Assembly (NCBI GenBank): GCA_900314845.1
Contig: OMWV01000050.1
Coordinates: 1-50,201, forward strand
DNA length: 50,201 nucleotides
Source: an uncultured Eubacteriales bacterium
GTDB lineage: Bacteria; Bacillota; Clostridia; Lachnospirales; Lachnospiraceae
Direction of reading: 5' to 3'
Made by a program: the position numbers and the translations under genes. The notes below the pieces were generated by a model. The model saw only the letters and a program-made list of their open reading frames with translations, did no database searches and was not told the origin of the DNA. This document shows positions 16,821 through 25,169 of the stretch, one piece after another (the stretch's first letter is position 1; each line of letters opens with the position of its first letter).

Positions 16821-17840
16821 ATGAACGAAAAACTGCAGAAGATAAGAGATGATGCCATTGAGCAGATCAAGGCTGCAAAGGGAATGGATTCCCTCAATGA
16901 TATCAGGGTAAAGATACTGGGCAAGAAGGGCGAGATCACTTCTATCATGAAGGGGATGAAGGATATCCCCAAGGAAGAGCGCCCCGCCTTCGGCCAGATG
17001 GTGAATACAGCAAGGCAGGAGATAGAGGCTGCCCTTGAGGAGACGAAGCAGAAGATCGCGGCAGCGGCAAGGGAGGCTCAGCTCAAAAGAGAGATCATAG
17101 ACGTTACTCTGCCCGCCAAAAAGCCGGCTCTGGGCCACAGACATCCCAACAGCATCGCTCTGGAAGAGGTGGAGAGGATATTTGTCGGAATGGGCTATGA
17201 AGTCGTGGACGGACCGGAGATCGAGAAGGATTATTATAACTTCGAGGCTCTCAATATCCCGGCAAATCACCCGGCAAAGGATGAACAGGATACCTTCTAT
17301 ATCACAAAGGATCTGCTCCTGCGGACTCAGACATCCGGCACCCAGGTCCATGTGATGGAGAACCAGTCCCTTCCCATCCGCATGATCGCACCCGGACGTG
17401 TATTCAGGGCAGATGAGCTCGACGCGACCCATTCCCCCAACTTCCACCAGATAGAGGGCCTCGTCATAGACAAGAACATCACATTTGCCGACCTCAAGGG
17501 AACTCTGGCTGAATTTGCCAGACAGCTCTTCGGCCCCGACACAAAGGTAAAGTTCAGACCCCATCATTTCCCCTTCACTGAGCCAAGCGCCGAGGTGGAT
17601 GTCACCTGCTTCAAGTGCCACGGCAAGGGCTGCAGGGTATGCAAGGGCGAGGGCTGGATAGAGATCCTCGGCTGCGGTATGGTCCATCCCCATGTGCTTG
17701 AGATGAGCGGGATCGATCCGAACGAATATCAGGGATTTGCATTTGGCGTGGGACTTGAGAGGATCGCCATGCTCAAATACGAAATAGACGACATGCACAA
17801 CATGTATGAGAACGATATAAGATTCCTTAAGCAGTTCTAA
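16821..17840 (+). CDS. pheS: Phenylalanyl-tRNA synthetase alpha subunit
   Basis: A 339-residue class II catalytic subunit of the PheS2-PheT2 enzyme. It has an N-terminal coiled-coil arm (about 1-85) that contacts tRNA, then the catalytic core with motif 1 around HPNSIALEEVERIFVGMGYE, motif 2 HQIEGLVID with FRADELDATHSPNFH, and motif 3 GVGLERIAMLKY near the C terminus. Length is typical. It is controlled by the T-box just upstream and followed by pheT after 25 bases. The ATG at 16821 begins the standard arm; a clear AGGAGG is lacking, but GGAAGA lies about ten bases upstream. Confidence 0.97.
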   Translation: MNEKLQKIRDDAIEQIKAAKGMDSLNDIRVKILGKKGEITSIMKGMKDIPKEERPAFGQMVNTARQEIEAALEETKQKIAAAAREAQLKREIIDVTLPAKKPALGHRHPNSIALEEVERIFVGMGYEVVDGPEIEKDYYNFEALNIPANHPAKDEQDTFYITKDLLLRTQTSGTQVHVMENQSLPIRMIAPGRVFRADELDATHSPNFHQIEGLVIDKNITFADLKGTLAEFARQLFGPDTKVKFRPHHFPFTEPSAEVDVTCFKCHGKGCRVCKGEGWIEILGCGMVHPHVLEMSGIDPNEYQGFAFGVGLERIAMLKYEIDDMHNMYENDIRFLKQF

Positions 17841-17865
17841 GAGATATTCAGGAGGATAAGATATT

Positions 17866-20298
17866 ATGAGGACTTCATTAAAATGGATAAAGGATCTGGT
17901 GCCCGGAATAAAGGACATGGGTCCGCAGGAATATATGGACGCCATGACTCTGTCAGGCTCAAAGGGTGAGTTTTTCACCGAGATGGATAAAAATCTGGAA
18001 AAGATCGTAGTCGGCAGGGTTCTCAGCATTGAGAAGCACCCCAACGCGGACAAGCTGGTCATCTGCCGGGTCGACATCGGTCAGGACGCGCCCCTGCAGA
18101 TCGTAACAGGCGCTCCCAATGTAGTGGAGGGGGCCCTTGTCCCGGTCGTTCTGGACGGGGGACGTGTGGCAGGCGGCCATGACGGATCCACACCGCCCAC
18201 GGACGGCATAAAGATAAAGAAGGGCAAGCTGCGCGGCGTAGAGAGCTATGGCATGATGTGTTCCATAGAAGAGCTGGGCTCAAGCCGTGATATGTATCCC
18301 GACGCTCCGGAGGATGGAATCTATATCTTTAAGGGAAGAGACGATATAAAGCCCGGCGATGACGCGGTTAAGGCTCTGGGCCTCGACGACGCAGTCATAG
18401 AGTACGAGATCACGTCAAACCGTGTGGACTGCTTCTCCATTATAGGCATCGCCAGGGAAGCGGCTGTTACATTTGATACAGAATTTAAGCCTCCCGTCGT
18501 AACTCCTACGGGAAATGCGGAGAATGCCGCTGATTATATCAAGGTCCAGGTGGACGATCCAGACCTCTGCCCCAGGTATACGGCCAGGGTCTGCAAGAAT
18601 ATAAAGATAGGCCCTTCACCGGAGTGGATGCAGAGAAGACTGGCTGCTCAGGGGATCCGCCCGATCAACAATATTGTCGATATCACAAACTATGTCATGG
18701 AAGAATACGGTCAGCCCATGCATGCCTATGATCTGTCAACGATCCACGGCAGCAAGATCGTAGTCCGCCGGGCAGGGGACAATGAGACATTTACGACCCT
18801 TGACGATCAGGAGAGAAAGCTTGACAGCTCCATGCTGGTCATCTGCGACGATGAGAAACCGATCGGCATAGCCGGCATCATGGGCGGTGAGAATTCCATG
18901 ATCACAGAAGACGTGGACGCCATCCTCTTTGAGGCTGCCTGCTTCGACGGGACGAACATCAGGCTCAGCGGCAAGAAGCTGGGCATGAGAACAGACGCCC
19001 AGAGCAAGTTCGAGAAGGGACTTGATCCCAACAATGCCGAGGAGGCAATCAACAGGGCCTGCCAGCTGGTAGAGATGCTGGGCTGCGGCGAAGTTGTCGG
19101 CGGGATGGTAGATGTATACAGCAAGAAGAAGGAACCGATCTCTATCCCCTTCGAACCGGACCGTATCAACAAGCTTCTTGGTACCGATCTTGCGCCAGAG
19201 ACCATGCTGGACTATTTCAGAAAGCTGGAGCTTGTCTATGACAAGGAGGCAAATCTGCTGAAGATCCCCACATTTAGGCAGGATCTTCTGGGGACGGCCG
19301 ATCTGGCGGAGGAAGTGGCAAGATTCTACGGATATGTCAATATACCCGAGACCCTTCCCAGCGGCGAGTCGACAAGCGGCAGGATCAGCTTCGAACACAG
19401 GGTGGAAGACGCAGCCAGGGAGACCGCCCGCTTCTGCGGATTCTCGGAGGCCATGACATTCTCCTTTGAGAGTCCCAAGGTATTTGACAAGTTAAAGCTT
19501 GACGCGGACGATCCCCTCAGGCAGGCAATAAAGATCGCCAATCCCCAGGGTGAGGATTACAGTATCATGAGGACCCTGCCCCTCAACGGTCTGCTCACAT
19601 CCCTGGCAAGGAATTATAATAGAAGAAACAAGGACGTAAAGCTCTATGAGATGGCCAAGATCTATCTGGCAAAATCCCTGCCTCTGACAGATTACGCAGA
19701 CGAAAGAGTAGAGTTTACGCTGGGATCTTACGGCGAGGGCGACTTCTTCACCATGAAGGGTGTCGTAGAAGAATTCCTTGAGGACGTGGGCATGAAAGAT
19801 CATATCACTTACGATCCCAAGGCAGGCAGAAACTATCTTCATCCGGGACGCCAGGCAAATGTCATTTACGATGGAAAATGCATCGGCTATCTGGGCGAGA
19901 TCCATCCGGATGTGTGCGACGCTTATGATATAGGCACCAGGGTCTACATTGCGGTCCTTGATATGCCGCTTATCACCCAGATGGCTTCCTTTGACAGGCA
20001 TTTTGAGGGAATAGCAAGACATCCCGCTATGTCCAGAGATATCAGTATGGTAGTGCCAAGAGATATCATGGTTGGATCCATAGAGGATGTCATTCGCCAG
20101 AAGGGCGGAAATATCCTTGAGAGCTATGCCCTCTTTGATATCTACGAAGGAGAACAGATAGAAGAAGGATACAAGTCTGTGGCTTACACCATCACATTCC
20201 GGGCAAAGGACAGGACGCTCGAGGATACAGAGGTAAACGCGGCTATGGATAAGATCCTGGCAGGCTTATCTGATATGGGTATCGAACTCAGAAAATAA
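17866..20298 (+). CDS. pheT: Phenylalanyl-tRNA synthetase beta subunit
   Basis: An 810-residue bacterial PheT. Domains in order: N-terminal B1 part, EMAP/tRNA-binding OB fold (about 40-150, with VICRVDIGQDAPLQIVTGAPN), B3/4 editing domain (about 210-390, with FEAACFDGTNIR and SKFEKGLDPN), B5, the catalytic-like core, and a C-terminal FDX-ACB anticodon-binding domain (about 715-810, with HPAMSRDISMVVP). It proofreads Tyr-tRNA-Phe and binds the tRNA. AGGAGG is present before the ATG. It ends with a good terminator. Confidence 0.97.
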   Translation: MRTSLKWIKDLVPGIKDMGPQEYMDAMTLSGSKGEFFTEMDKNLEKIVVGRVLSIEKHPNADKLVICRVDIGQDAPLQIVTGAPNVVEGALVPVVLDGGRVAGGHDGSTPPTDGIKIKKGKLRGVESYGMMCSIEELGSSRDMYPDAPEDGIYIFKGRDDIKPGDDAVKALGLDDAVIEYEITSNRVDCFSIIGIAREAAVTFDTEFKPPVVTPTGNAENAADYIKVQVDDPDLCPRYTARVCKNIKIGPSPEWMQRRLAAQGIRPINNIVDITNYVMEEYGQPMHAYDLSTIHGSKIVVRRAGDNETFTTLDDQERKLDSSMLVICDDEKPIGIAGIMGGENSMITEDVDAILFEAACFDGTNIRLSGKKLGMRTDAQSKFEKGLDPNNAEEAINRACQLVEMLGCGEVVGGMVDVYSKKKEPISIPFEPDRINKLLGTDLAPETMLDYFRKLELVYDKEANLLKIPTFRQDLLGTADLAEEVARFYGYVNIPETLPSGESTSGRISFEHRVEDAARETARFCGFSEAMTFSFESPKVFDKLKLDADDPLRQAIKIANPQGEDYSIMRTLPLNGLLTSLARNYNRRNKDVKLYEMAKIYLAKSLPLTDYADERVEFTLGSYGEGDFFTMKGVVEEFLEDVGMKDHITYDPKAGRNYLHPGRQANVIYDGKCIGYLGEIHPDVCDAYDIGTRVYIAVLDMPLITQMASFDRHFEGIARHPAMSRDISMVVPRDIMVGSIEDVIRQKGGNILESYALFDIYEGEQIEEGYKSVAYTITFRAKDRTLEDTEVNAAMDKILAGLSDMGIELRK

Positions 20299-20316
20299 AG
20301 CCGGCAGAAAATATGA

Positions 20317-20349
20317 GCGGCATCCCGCATAAGGGCTGCCGCTTTTTTT
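20317..20349 (+). terminator. Intrinsic terminator of pheST
   Basis: Stem GCGGCATCCC / GGGCTGCCGC with one mismatch, loop of six, followed by seven T. Confidence 0.9.
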
Positions 20350-20363
20350 CTGCAGGTTGCTCC

Positions 20364-20392
20364 TTGAAAAGGGCAGATATTTCTTATATAAT
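20364..20392 (+). promoter_or_regulatory. Predicted promoter of queA
   Basis: TTGAAA (20364-20369), 17-bp spacer, TATAAT (20387-20392), placed just after the pheT terminator. Confidence 0.78.
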
Positions 20393-20430
20393 AGGAAGCC
20401 GGAATATCATGAGAAATGAGGAGAAAGGGA

Positions 20431-21456
20431 TTGAAGACCAGCGATTTTTACTATGATCTGCCCAAAGAGCTTATCGCTCAGGATCCGCTCGAAGACCGGT
20501 CGGCGTCCAGACTGATGCTGATAGACAAGAAGACGGGACAGGTCAGCCATCATATATTTAAAGAGATCATAAACTATCTGAACCCGGGGGACTGTCTGGT
20601 CATAAACGAGACAAGGGTCATCCCCGCCAGGCTTTACGGCATAAAGGAGGATACGGGAGCTCATGTAGAAGTTCTTCTTTTAAAGAGAAGGCAGGGAGAT
20701 GTCTGGGAGACGCTCACCCGGCCGGGCAGGAAGACAAGGGTGGGAACCCGCATCACATTCGGCAATGGAGAGCTGAAGGGGGAAGTCGTCGATGTCATCG
20801 ATGACGGAAACCGCCTGATCCATTTTGAATATGAAGGAATCTTTGAGGAAGTCCTGGACAGGCTGGGCGAGATGCCCCTGCCTCCCTATATCACCCATAA
20901 GCTCAAGGACAGAGACAGGTACAACACGGTCTACGCCAGGAACGACGGCAGCGCTGCTGCCCCCACGGCAGGTCTGCATTTTACCCCTGAGCTTTTGAAG
21001 GATATAGAGGAAAAGGGAGTAAAGATCGCCAGGATCACCCTGCATGTAGGCCTGGGGACATTCCGGCCCGTCAAGGCGGAGGAAGTAACAGACCACCATA
21101 TGCATTCCGAGTTCTATCAGATCCCCCAGGAGGCGGCGGATATCATCAATTCCGTCAAGGATGCCGGAGGAAGGATCATATCCGTCGGCACGACAAGCAC
21201 GAGGACTCTGGAATCCGCAGCGGATGAGAAGGGTCATGTGAAGGCGGTCTCCGGCTGGACAGATATCTTCATCTATCCGGGCTATCAATTTAAATGCATA
21301 GACGCCCTGATCACGAATTTTCACCTTCCGGAGTCAACTCTGATCATGCTGGTCTCGGCTCTCGCCGGCCGTGAGAATATCCTCAATGCATACAAGGAGG
21401 CTGTAAAGGAGAGATACCGTTTCTTCAGCTTCGGGGACGCTACCTTTATCTACTAA
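20431..21456 (+). CDS. queA: S-adenosylmethionine:tRNA ribosyltransferase-isomerase
   Basis: QueA moves the ribosyl part of SAM to 7-aminomethyl-7-deazaguanine in tRNA and isomerises it to epoxyqueuosine. The 341-residue product shows [15 protein letters not shown] at the N terminus, [14 protein letters not shown], the [13 protein letters not shown] signature and [10 protein letters not shown] near the end. The family almost always starts MKTSDF, which here begins at a TTG codon (20431) with AGGAG spaced seven bases before it. The in-frame ATG at 20416 overlaps that ribosome site and is rejected. No tgt or other queuosine gene lies next to it. It has its own promoter. Confidence 0.94.
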   Translation: MKTSDFYYDLPKELIAQDPLEDRSASRLMLIDKKTGQVSHHIFKEIINYLNPGDCLVINETRVIPARLYGIKEDTGAHVEVLLLKRRQGDVWETLTRPGRKTRVGTRITFGNGELKGEVVDVIDDGNRLIHFEYEGIFEEVLDRLGEMPLPPYITHKLKDRDRYNTVYARNDGSAAAPTAGLHFTPELLKDIEEKGVKIARITLHVGLGTFRPVKAEEVTDHHMHSEFYQIPQEAADIINSVKDAGGRIISVGTTSTRTLESAADEKGHVKAVSGWTDIFIYPGYQFKCIDALITNFHLPESTLIMLVSALAGRENILNAYKEAVKERYRFFSFGDATFIY

Positions 21457-21559
21457 GAACATTTGACAAAAGGAAAGATATATAATATCTTTTAGAAAGA
21501 GTTTCACGGGAAACTTTTCCCGAAAAAATATAAAACAAAACATAAGGCAGGTAATTATT

Positions 21560-22063
21560 ATGACATTAATGGAAAGATGGGATCAGCTGGCAGGTCAGTT
21601 TGCCAACGATCAGCGCGCCGCGCAGAGATTCTGGGTCGATTATTACAACAAAGAGAAGGCAGTATATGAAAAGCTCCTGGAGGAGCCTGAGAAGGTATGG
21701 GAAGGCACGGTGGAAGATCTGTGCGCTCAGCTGGGAATGGACGACGTTGTATATTTCGGAGCCTTTCTCGACGGGATCAATGAGAGCATCAAGGAGCCCA
21801 ATCCGGTAGACCAGATCGTAGAGGATTCTCAGGTAAAGATAGAGATCGATCCGGAGAAGCTCTATTATAATATGGTAGCCATGAAGGCTGACTGGCTCTA
21901 CAAGCTGCCCCAGTGGGAGAACATTCTCAGCGAGGAGAAGAGGACAGAGCTTTACAGGGCGCAGAAAAAGTCAGGCACGATCGTCAAGCCCAAGAAGATC
22001 GGCCGCAATGATCCCTGTCCCTGCGGAAGCGGGAAGAAGTATAAGTTCTGCTGCGGCAGATAA
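21560..22063 (+). CDS. SEC-C motif protein of unknown function
   Basis: A 167-residue, acidic, mostly helical protein ending in a clear SEC-C zinc-binding motif, [18 protein letters not shown] (148-165), with Cys153, Cys155, Cys164 and Cys165. The motif is found at the end of SecA and in many small proteins, where it binds zinc and contacts SecB, ribosomes or nucleic acid. The remaining part has no recognisable domain. It has a separate leader with a small stem-loop (21507-21522) and a terminator downstream. A second ATG lies three codons downstream; AAGGCAGG is better spaced for the first. Confidence 0.75.
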   Translation: MTLMERWDQLAGQFANDQRAAQRFWVDYYNKEKAVYEKLLEEPEKVWEGTVEDLCAQLGMDDVVYFGAFLDGINESIKEPNPVDQIVEDSQVKIEIDPEKLYYNMVAMKADWLYKLPQWENILSEEKRTELYRAQKKSGTIVKPKKIGRNDPCPCGSGKKYKFCCGR

Positions 22064-22088
22064 GCGGAGGAACTTCAGGACCTGAAAT

Positions 22089-22148
22089 AAAGTGTCGATA
22101 TATGATACATATTGCGAAAAGTGTATTATTATATTGACACTTTTTTTT
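22089..22148 (+). terminator. Terminator after the SEC-C gene
   Basis: Arms AAAGTGTC (22089-22096) and GACACTTT (22136-22143) close a long AT-rich hairpin that runs into a row of eight T. Confidence 0.8.
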
Positions 22149-22198
22149 GTGTGCATCTATACATAAAAATGCTGATGTTCTATTATAATTTCGATGCC

Positions 22199-22217
22199 GC
22201 GGCAGTTTTCCTGCCGC
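22199..22217 (+). promoter_or_regulatory. 5'-leader stem-loop upstream of the MntP-like gene
   Basis: GCGGCAG / CTGCCGC with a TTTTC loop. It begins a few bases after the start predicted from a TATAAT at 22184-22189 (no good -35 box). TTAAGTTTTT follows, so weak termination is possible. I do not see the yybP-ykoY manganese riboswitch core often found before mntP genes. Confidence 0.45.
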
Positions 22218-22270
22218 TTAAGTTTTTGCTTTGAGGGAATGTTGTCAGAAGGGAGGATCGCTTCTCATAT

Positions 22271-22852
22271 ATGGACCTCATTGAGATACTGGTCATTTCA
22301 GTGGGCATTTCCCTGAATGTTTATTACGTTGTCATGTGCTTTGGCTCATTGCTGAGGACGATAGAAGAATCCAGGCTGCTAAAGACGATCGGAATATTTG
22401 CCCTGTGGCAGGTCTTTGCGGAAGTCGGAGCCCAGTTTCTGGTATCCATAGACGGCATAGAGGGTTTTTTCTCCAGCAAGAAGACTTTCGCCGCTTTGCT
22501 GTCTGTGATGATCCTGATCGTGCTTGGCCTTAGCATGATAGTAAAAGGTATAAAGGACAAGCCTATAGAGGAACGGCTGACGCAGCTGAAGTATTCAACG
22601 ATCATCCTGTCCGGCATAGCGACCGGCGCCTATTCCGCGTTTGCCGGCGCGGCTTTCGGACTGATGAAAACGCCCCTTCTTCCGGTCATCGTGATCACGT
22701 CTGTCGTTACAGCTGTTTTCGTTATCGCGGGCCTGTACACAGGTTACAGGATGGGATGCGAAGGCAAGGGAAGAGTACATATCGTCGGAGGTATCCTTCT
22801 CCTGTGTGCCGCTGTGCTTATAATCCTGCGGTATATGGCGGGGCTTATCTGA
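22271..22852 (+). CDS. MntP-like six-helix membrane protein lacking the conserved acidic residues
   Basis: A 193-residue protein of two similar three-helix halves. The layout aligns by eye with the manganese efflux pump MntP: GISLNVYYVVMCFGS in helix 1, VLGLSMIVKGIKD before the central loop, GIATGAYSAFAGAAFG in helix 4, and VGGILLLCAAVLIIL at the end. The Asp residues that MntP carries in helix 1 and helix 4 (SMDAFA and SLDAMA in E. coli) are replaced by Asn16 and Tyr/Ser here. It is thus probably a relative with another substrate or function. GGGAGGATCG lies before the ATG. It is a single-gene unit between two terminator-like structures. The assignment rests on topology and short motifs only. 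Confidence 0.6.
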   Translation: MDLIEILVISVGISLNVYYVVMCFGSLLRTIEESRLLKTIGIFALWQVFAEVGAQFLVSIDGIEGFFSSKKTFAALLSVMILIVLGLSMIVKGIKDKPIEERLTQLKYSTIILSGIATGAYSAFAGAAFGLMKTPLLPVIVITSVVTAVFVIAGLYTGYRMGCEGKGRVHIVGGILLLCAAVLIILRYMAGLI

Positions 22853-22883
22853 GACGGGATCTGATCCCGCTTCAGAGGGGAAT

Positions 22884-22912
22884 GTGACAATTACATATTA
22901 TTTTCTTATAAA
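22884..22912 (+). promoter_or_regulatory. Predicted promoter of the radical SAM gene
   Basis: GTGACA (22884-22889), 17-bp spacer, TATAAA (22907-22912), 50 bases before the start codon. Confidence 0.6.
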
Positions 22913-22962
22913 GGAAAATACATTATTTTACAGCCGAAAGGCATGAGAGAGAGGTAGATTTA

Positions 22963-24408
22963 ATGAACGCAGCTTTGGATAAGGTTTCACACGGAATTCA
23001 GAGAGCAGTAGTAGGCAAGGTCATGGACAAGTGGGTCGGCAGCCTGCAGAAGGATAAGCAGGAGACTCTGATCAAGGGCATAGACCTGATGCAGAAGTTC
23101 TGGAAGAGTGATTATCCGGACAGCTTCTATGAAAAGATGAGGAACGATGTCAGGAACAATTCAAGATGGGCAAAGTTCTTCAGTACAGTTATCGATGAGA
23201 CCGATCCCAATGTAGCGAAGACAACCATCATGAACCTGGGATACGAGGCATTTATCCGCGGCACAAAGATGATCAGAAGGAACAGGAAAATCTATCACTG
23301 CAATATCCCCTGGCTCATCCTTTTTGATCCTACTTCAGCCTGCAATATGCACTGCAAGGGCTGCTGGTCCGGCACATACGGCCGCAAGTACAATATGAGC
23401 TTCGAGGATATGGACAAGATCATTACTCAGGGCAAGCAGCTGGGAGTTTATCTCTATCTCATGACAGGCGGCGAGCCGACTGTCCGCAAGAAGGATATCC
23501 TCAGACTTGCTGAGAAGCACAGGGACGTAGAGCTTGCCCTTTTCACGAACTCTACTCTGATAGACGATGACCTTTGCAAGGAAGTACAGCGTCTGGGCAA
23601 CATCATTTTCCTCCTTTCCATAGAGGGTACTCCCGAGACAAATGATATGAGAAGAGGAGAAGGCCATTACGCTGCCGTTATGCACGCCATGGATCTGCTC
23701 AAGCAGTACGGAATCCTTTTCGGTACCTCCATCTGCTATACCAGATCAAACATCGACGCTGTAACAAATGACGAATTCCTCAGGATGATCGGAGAGAAGG
23801 GAGCCCGTTTCGGTTTCTTCTTCCACTATATGCCTGTCGGAAACAATGCGGTTCCCGAACTCATGCCTACTGTTGAGCAGCGTGAGTATATGATAAAGAG
23901 GATCAGAGAGGTCCGCTCCGATAAGAGCGATATTCCCTTCTATCCCATGGATTTCCAGAATGACGGCGAATATGTCGGCGGATGTATCGCAGGCGGAAGG
24001 AACTACTTCCATATCAACTCAAACGGAGACGCAGAGCCCTGTGTATTTATCCACTACTCAGACTCCAACATCCATGACAAGTCCATCCTTGAGATTCTGC
24101 AGAGCCCTCTGTTCATGTCTTATTACCATGGACAGCCTTTCAACCACAATCATCTTCGCCCCTGCCCTATGCTTGAGAATCCGGACAAGCTTCAGAAGAT
24201 GGTCCATGAGACAGGAGCCCACAGCACAAATCTTGAGTCTCCCGAGTCTGTAGAGCATCTGTGCGGCAAGTGCGAGCCCTATGCCAAGGAGTGGAAGGAT
24301 CACGCTGACAAGATCTGGAATGCTCAGGAAAAGCATTTAAAGACATACGACAACTACTATCATCCGGAAGATGAGAAGGCAGAAAGCAGTGCCCAGGCAG
24401 GCCGCTGA
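22963..24408 (+). CDS. Radical SAM enzyme with SPASM-like C-terminal region, substrate unknown
   Basis: A 481-residue enzyme. An N-terminal helical extension of about 115 residues precedes the radical SAM core. The [4Fe-4S] ligands are Cys127, Cys131 and Cys134 in CNMHCKGCW; the SAM-binding GGEP motif follows in YLMTGGEPTVRKKD. Later Cys residues in GGCIAGGRNYFH, AEPCVFIHY, PCPMLEN and HLCGKCEPY look like auxiliary cluster ligands of a SPASM/twitch-type region. Related clostridial proteins are annotated only as radical SAM proteins. There is no precursor peptide gene, transporter or partner next to it, so a RiPP role is not supported. It is monocistronic with its own promoter and terminator. 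The ribosome site GAGAGAGG is acceptable. Confidence 0.85.
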   Translation: MNAALDKVSHGIQRAVVGKVMDKWVGSLQKDKQETLIKGIDLMQKFWKSDYPDSFYEKMRNDVRNNSRWAKFFSTVIDETDPNVAKTTIMNLGYEAFIRGTKMIRRNRKIYHCNIPWLILFDPTSACNMHCKGCWSGTYGRKYNMSFEDMDKIITQGKQLGVYLYLMTGGEPTVRKKDILRLAEKHRDVELALFTNSTLIDDDLCKEVQRLGNIIFLLSIEGTPETNDMRRGEGHYAAVMHAMDLLKQYGILFGTSICYTRSNIDAVTNDEFLRMIGEKGARFGFFFHYMPVGNNAVPELMPTVEQREYMIKRIREVRSDKSDIPFYPMDFQNDGEYVGGCIAGGRNYFHINSNGDAEPCVFIHYSDSNIHDKSILEILQSPLFMSYYHGQPFNHNHLRPCPMLENPDKLQKMVHETGAHSTNLESPESVEHLCGKCEPYAKEWKDHADKIWNAQEKHLKTYDNYYHPEDEKAESSAQAGR

Positions 24409-24435
24409 TGCTCCTCAGTCTCTTATCTGACACAG

Positions 24436-24473
24436 AAACCGGCCAGGACTTAAGGATCTGGCCGGTTTATTTT
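24436..24473 (+). terminator. Intrinsic terminator of the radical SAM gene
   Basis: Perfect 11-bp stem AAACCGGCCAG / CTGGCCGGTTT with an 11-base loop, followed by ATTTT. Confidence 0.88.
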
Positions 24474-24491
24474 GGATACGGAATAATAAAT

Positions 24492-24519
24492 TTGCTTCCT
24501 AAAACTTTTATGATATAAT
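24492..24519 (+). promoter_or_regulatory. Predicted promoter of the second TetR gene
   Basis: TTGCTT (24492-24497), 16-bp spacer, TATAAT (24514-24519). A second TATAAT at 24526-24531 lacks a -35 partner. Confidence 0.55.
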
Positions 24520-24554
24520 TGCTCTTATAATGCCAATGCAAAGGGGGGGTGTAC

Positions 24555-25118
24555 TTGGAACGCCGAAGGAAGATGACGAAGTCACTGATCAGTGACAGCC
24601 TGAAGTCGCTGATGCAGTCGCATCCGTTTGAAAAGATCACGATAAAGATGATCACAGACGCCGCGGGGGTCATCAGGCCGACATTTTATAATTATTTCTG
24701 CGACAAGTATGAAGTCCTCGAATGGATATTTGTTGATGAGATCGTAGATAAGGTCCAGGCTCTCTTTGATCAGAAGATGTATCAGGAAGGGCTGAAGATG
24801 ATCTTTGTCTGCATAAAGAACGATAGCAGATTCTATAAAAGAGCCTTTGAGGTAACAGGCCAGAATTCATTTGAAGATATAGTGTCCAAGCACCTCTATG
24901 ACCTTTTTATGTCTGTCCTTGAAAGATCTTTTATCAGGCCGCGGACGGACAATCAGCTGGTCACGAAGTCCCTGATCGCTCATCACTATTCCCTTATGCT
25001 GCTCAATCTTCTCAGGAGCTGGGTCGGAGGAGAGCTTCAGAACTTCAGCACGGATGAGATGGTCGACGCTTATATCTTTTTATGCACGCATAAGATAACA
25101 GATTATGTCAGTCTCTGA
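24555..25118 (+). CDS. TetR/AcrR-family regulator (DhaS-like C-terminal domain type)
   Basis: A 187-residue regulator. The helix-turn-helix is MTKSLISDSLKSLMQSHPFE followed by KITIKMITDAAGVIRPTFYNYFCDKYEVLEWIF, a pattern typical of regulators with the short C-terminal domain seen in DhaS-type proteins. It lacks the usual ATG with a good ribosome site. TTG at 24555, six bases after AAGGGGGG, is the best start; GTG at 24549 and ATG at 24573 are alternatives. It follows the radical SAM gene but is separated by a terminator and has its own promoter, so a regulatory link is not shown. Target and ligand are unknown. Confidence 0.8.
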   Translation: MERRRKMTKSLISDSLKSLMQSHPFEKITIKMITDAAGVIRPTFYNYFCDKYEVLEWIFVDEIVDKVQALFDQKMYQEGLKMIFVCIKNDSRFYKRAFEVTGQNSFEDIVSKHLYDLFMSVLERSFIRPRTDNQLVTKSLIAHHYSLMLLNLLRSWVGGELQNFSTDEMVDAYIFLCTHKITDYVSL

Positions 25119-25135
25119 TATACAAATAATAACAA

Positions 25136-25169
25136 AAGCCGCCGCACGTTCTTGTGCAGCGGTTTTTTT
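25136..25169 (+). terminator. Terminator between the TetR gene and tyrA
   Basis: Stem AAGCCGCCGCAC / GTGCAGCGGTTT with one mismatch and one G-U pair, loop of six, followed by T. It lies tail to tail with tyrA, whose stop codon overlaps its end. Confidence 0.82.

Noticed and set aside
20416-20430. ATG start of queA at 20416
   Set aside because: The codon overlaps the ribosome site AGGAG that serves the TTG at 20431, and the family begins at MKTSDF.
22149-22270. yybP-ykoY manganese riboswitch before the MntP-like gene
   Set aside because: The predicted leader is only about 75 bases and the conserved core sequences are not seen.
22855-22872. Terminator after the MntP-like gene
   Set aside because: CGGGATC-T-GATCCCG is palindromic, but its loop is too small as read and no T-run follows; left unannotated.
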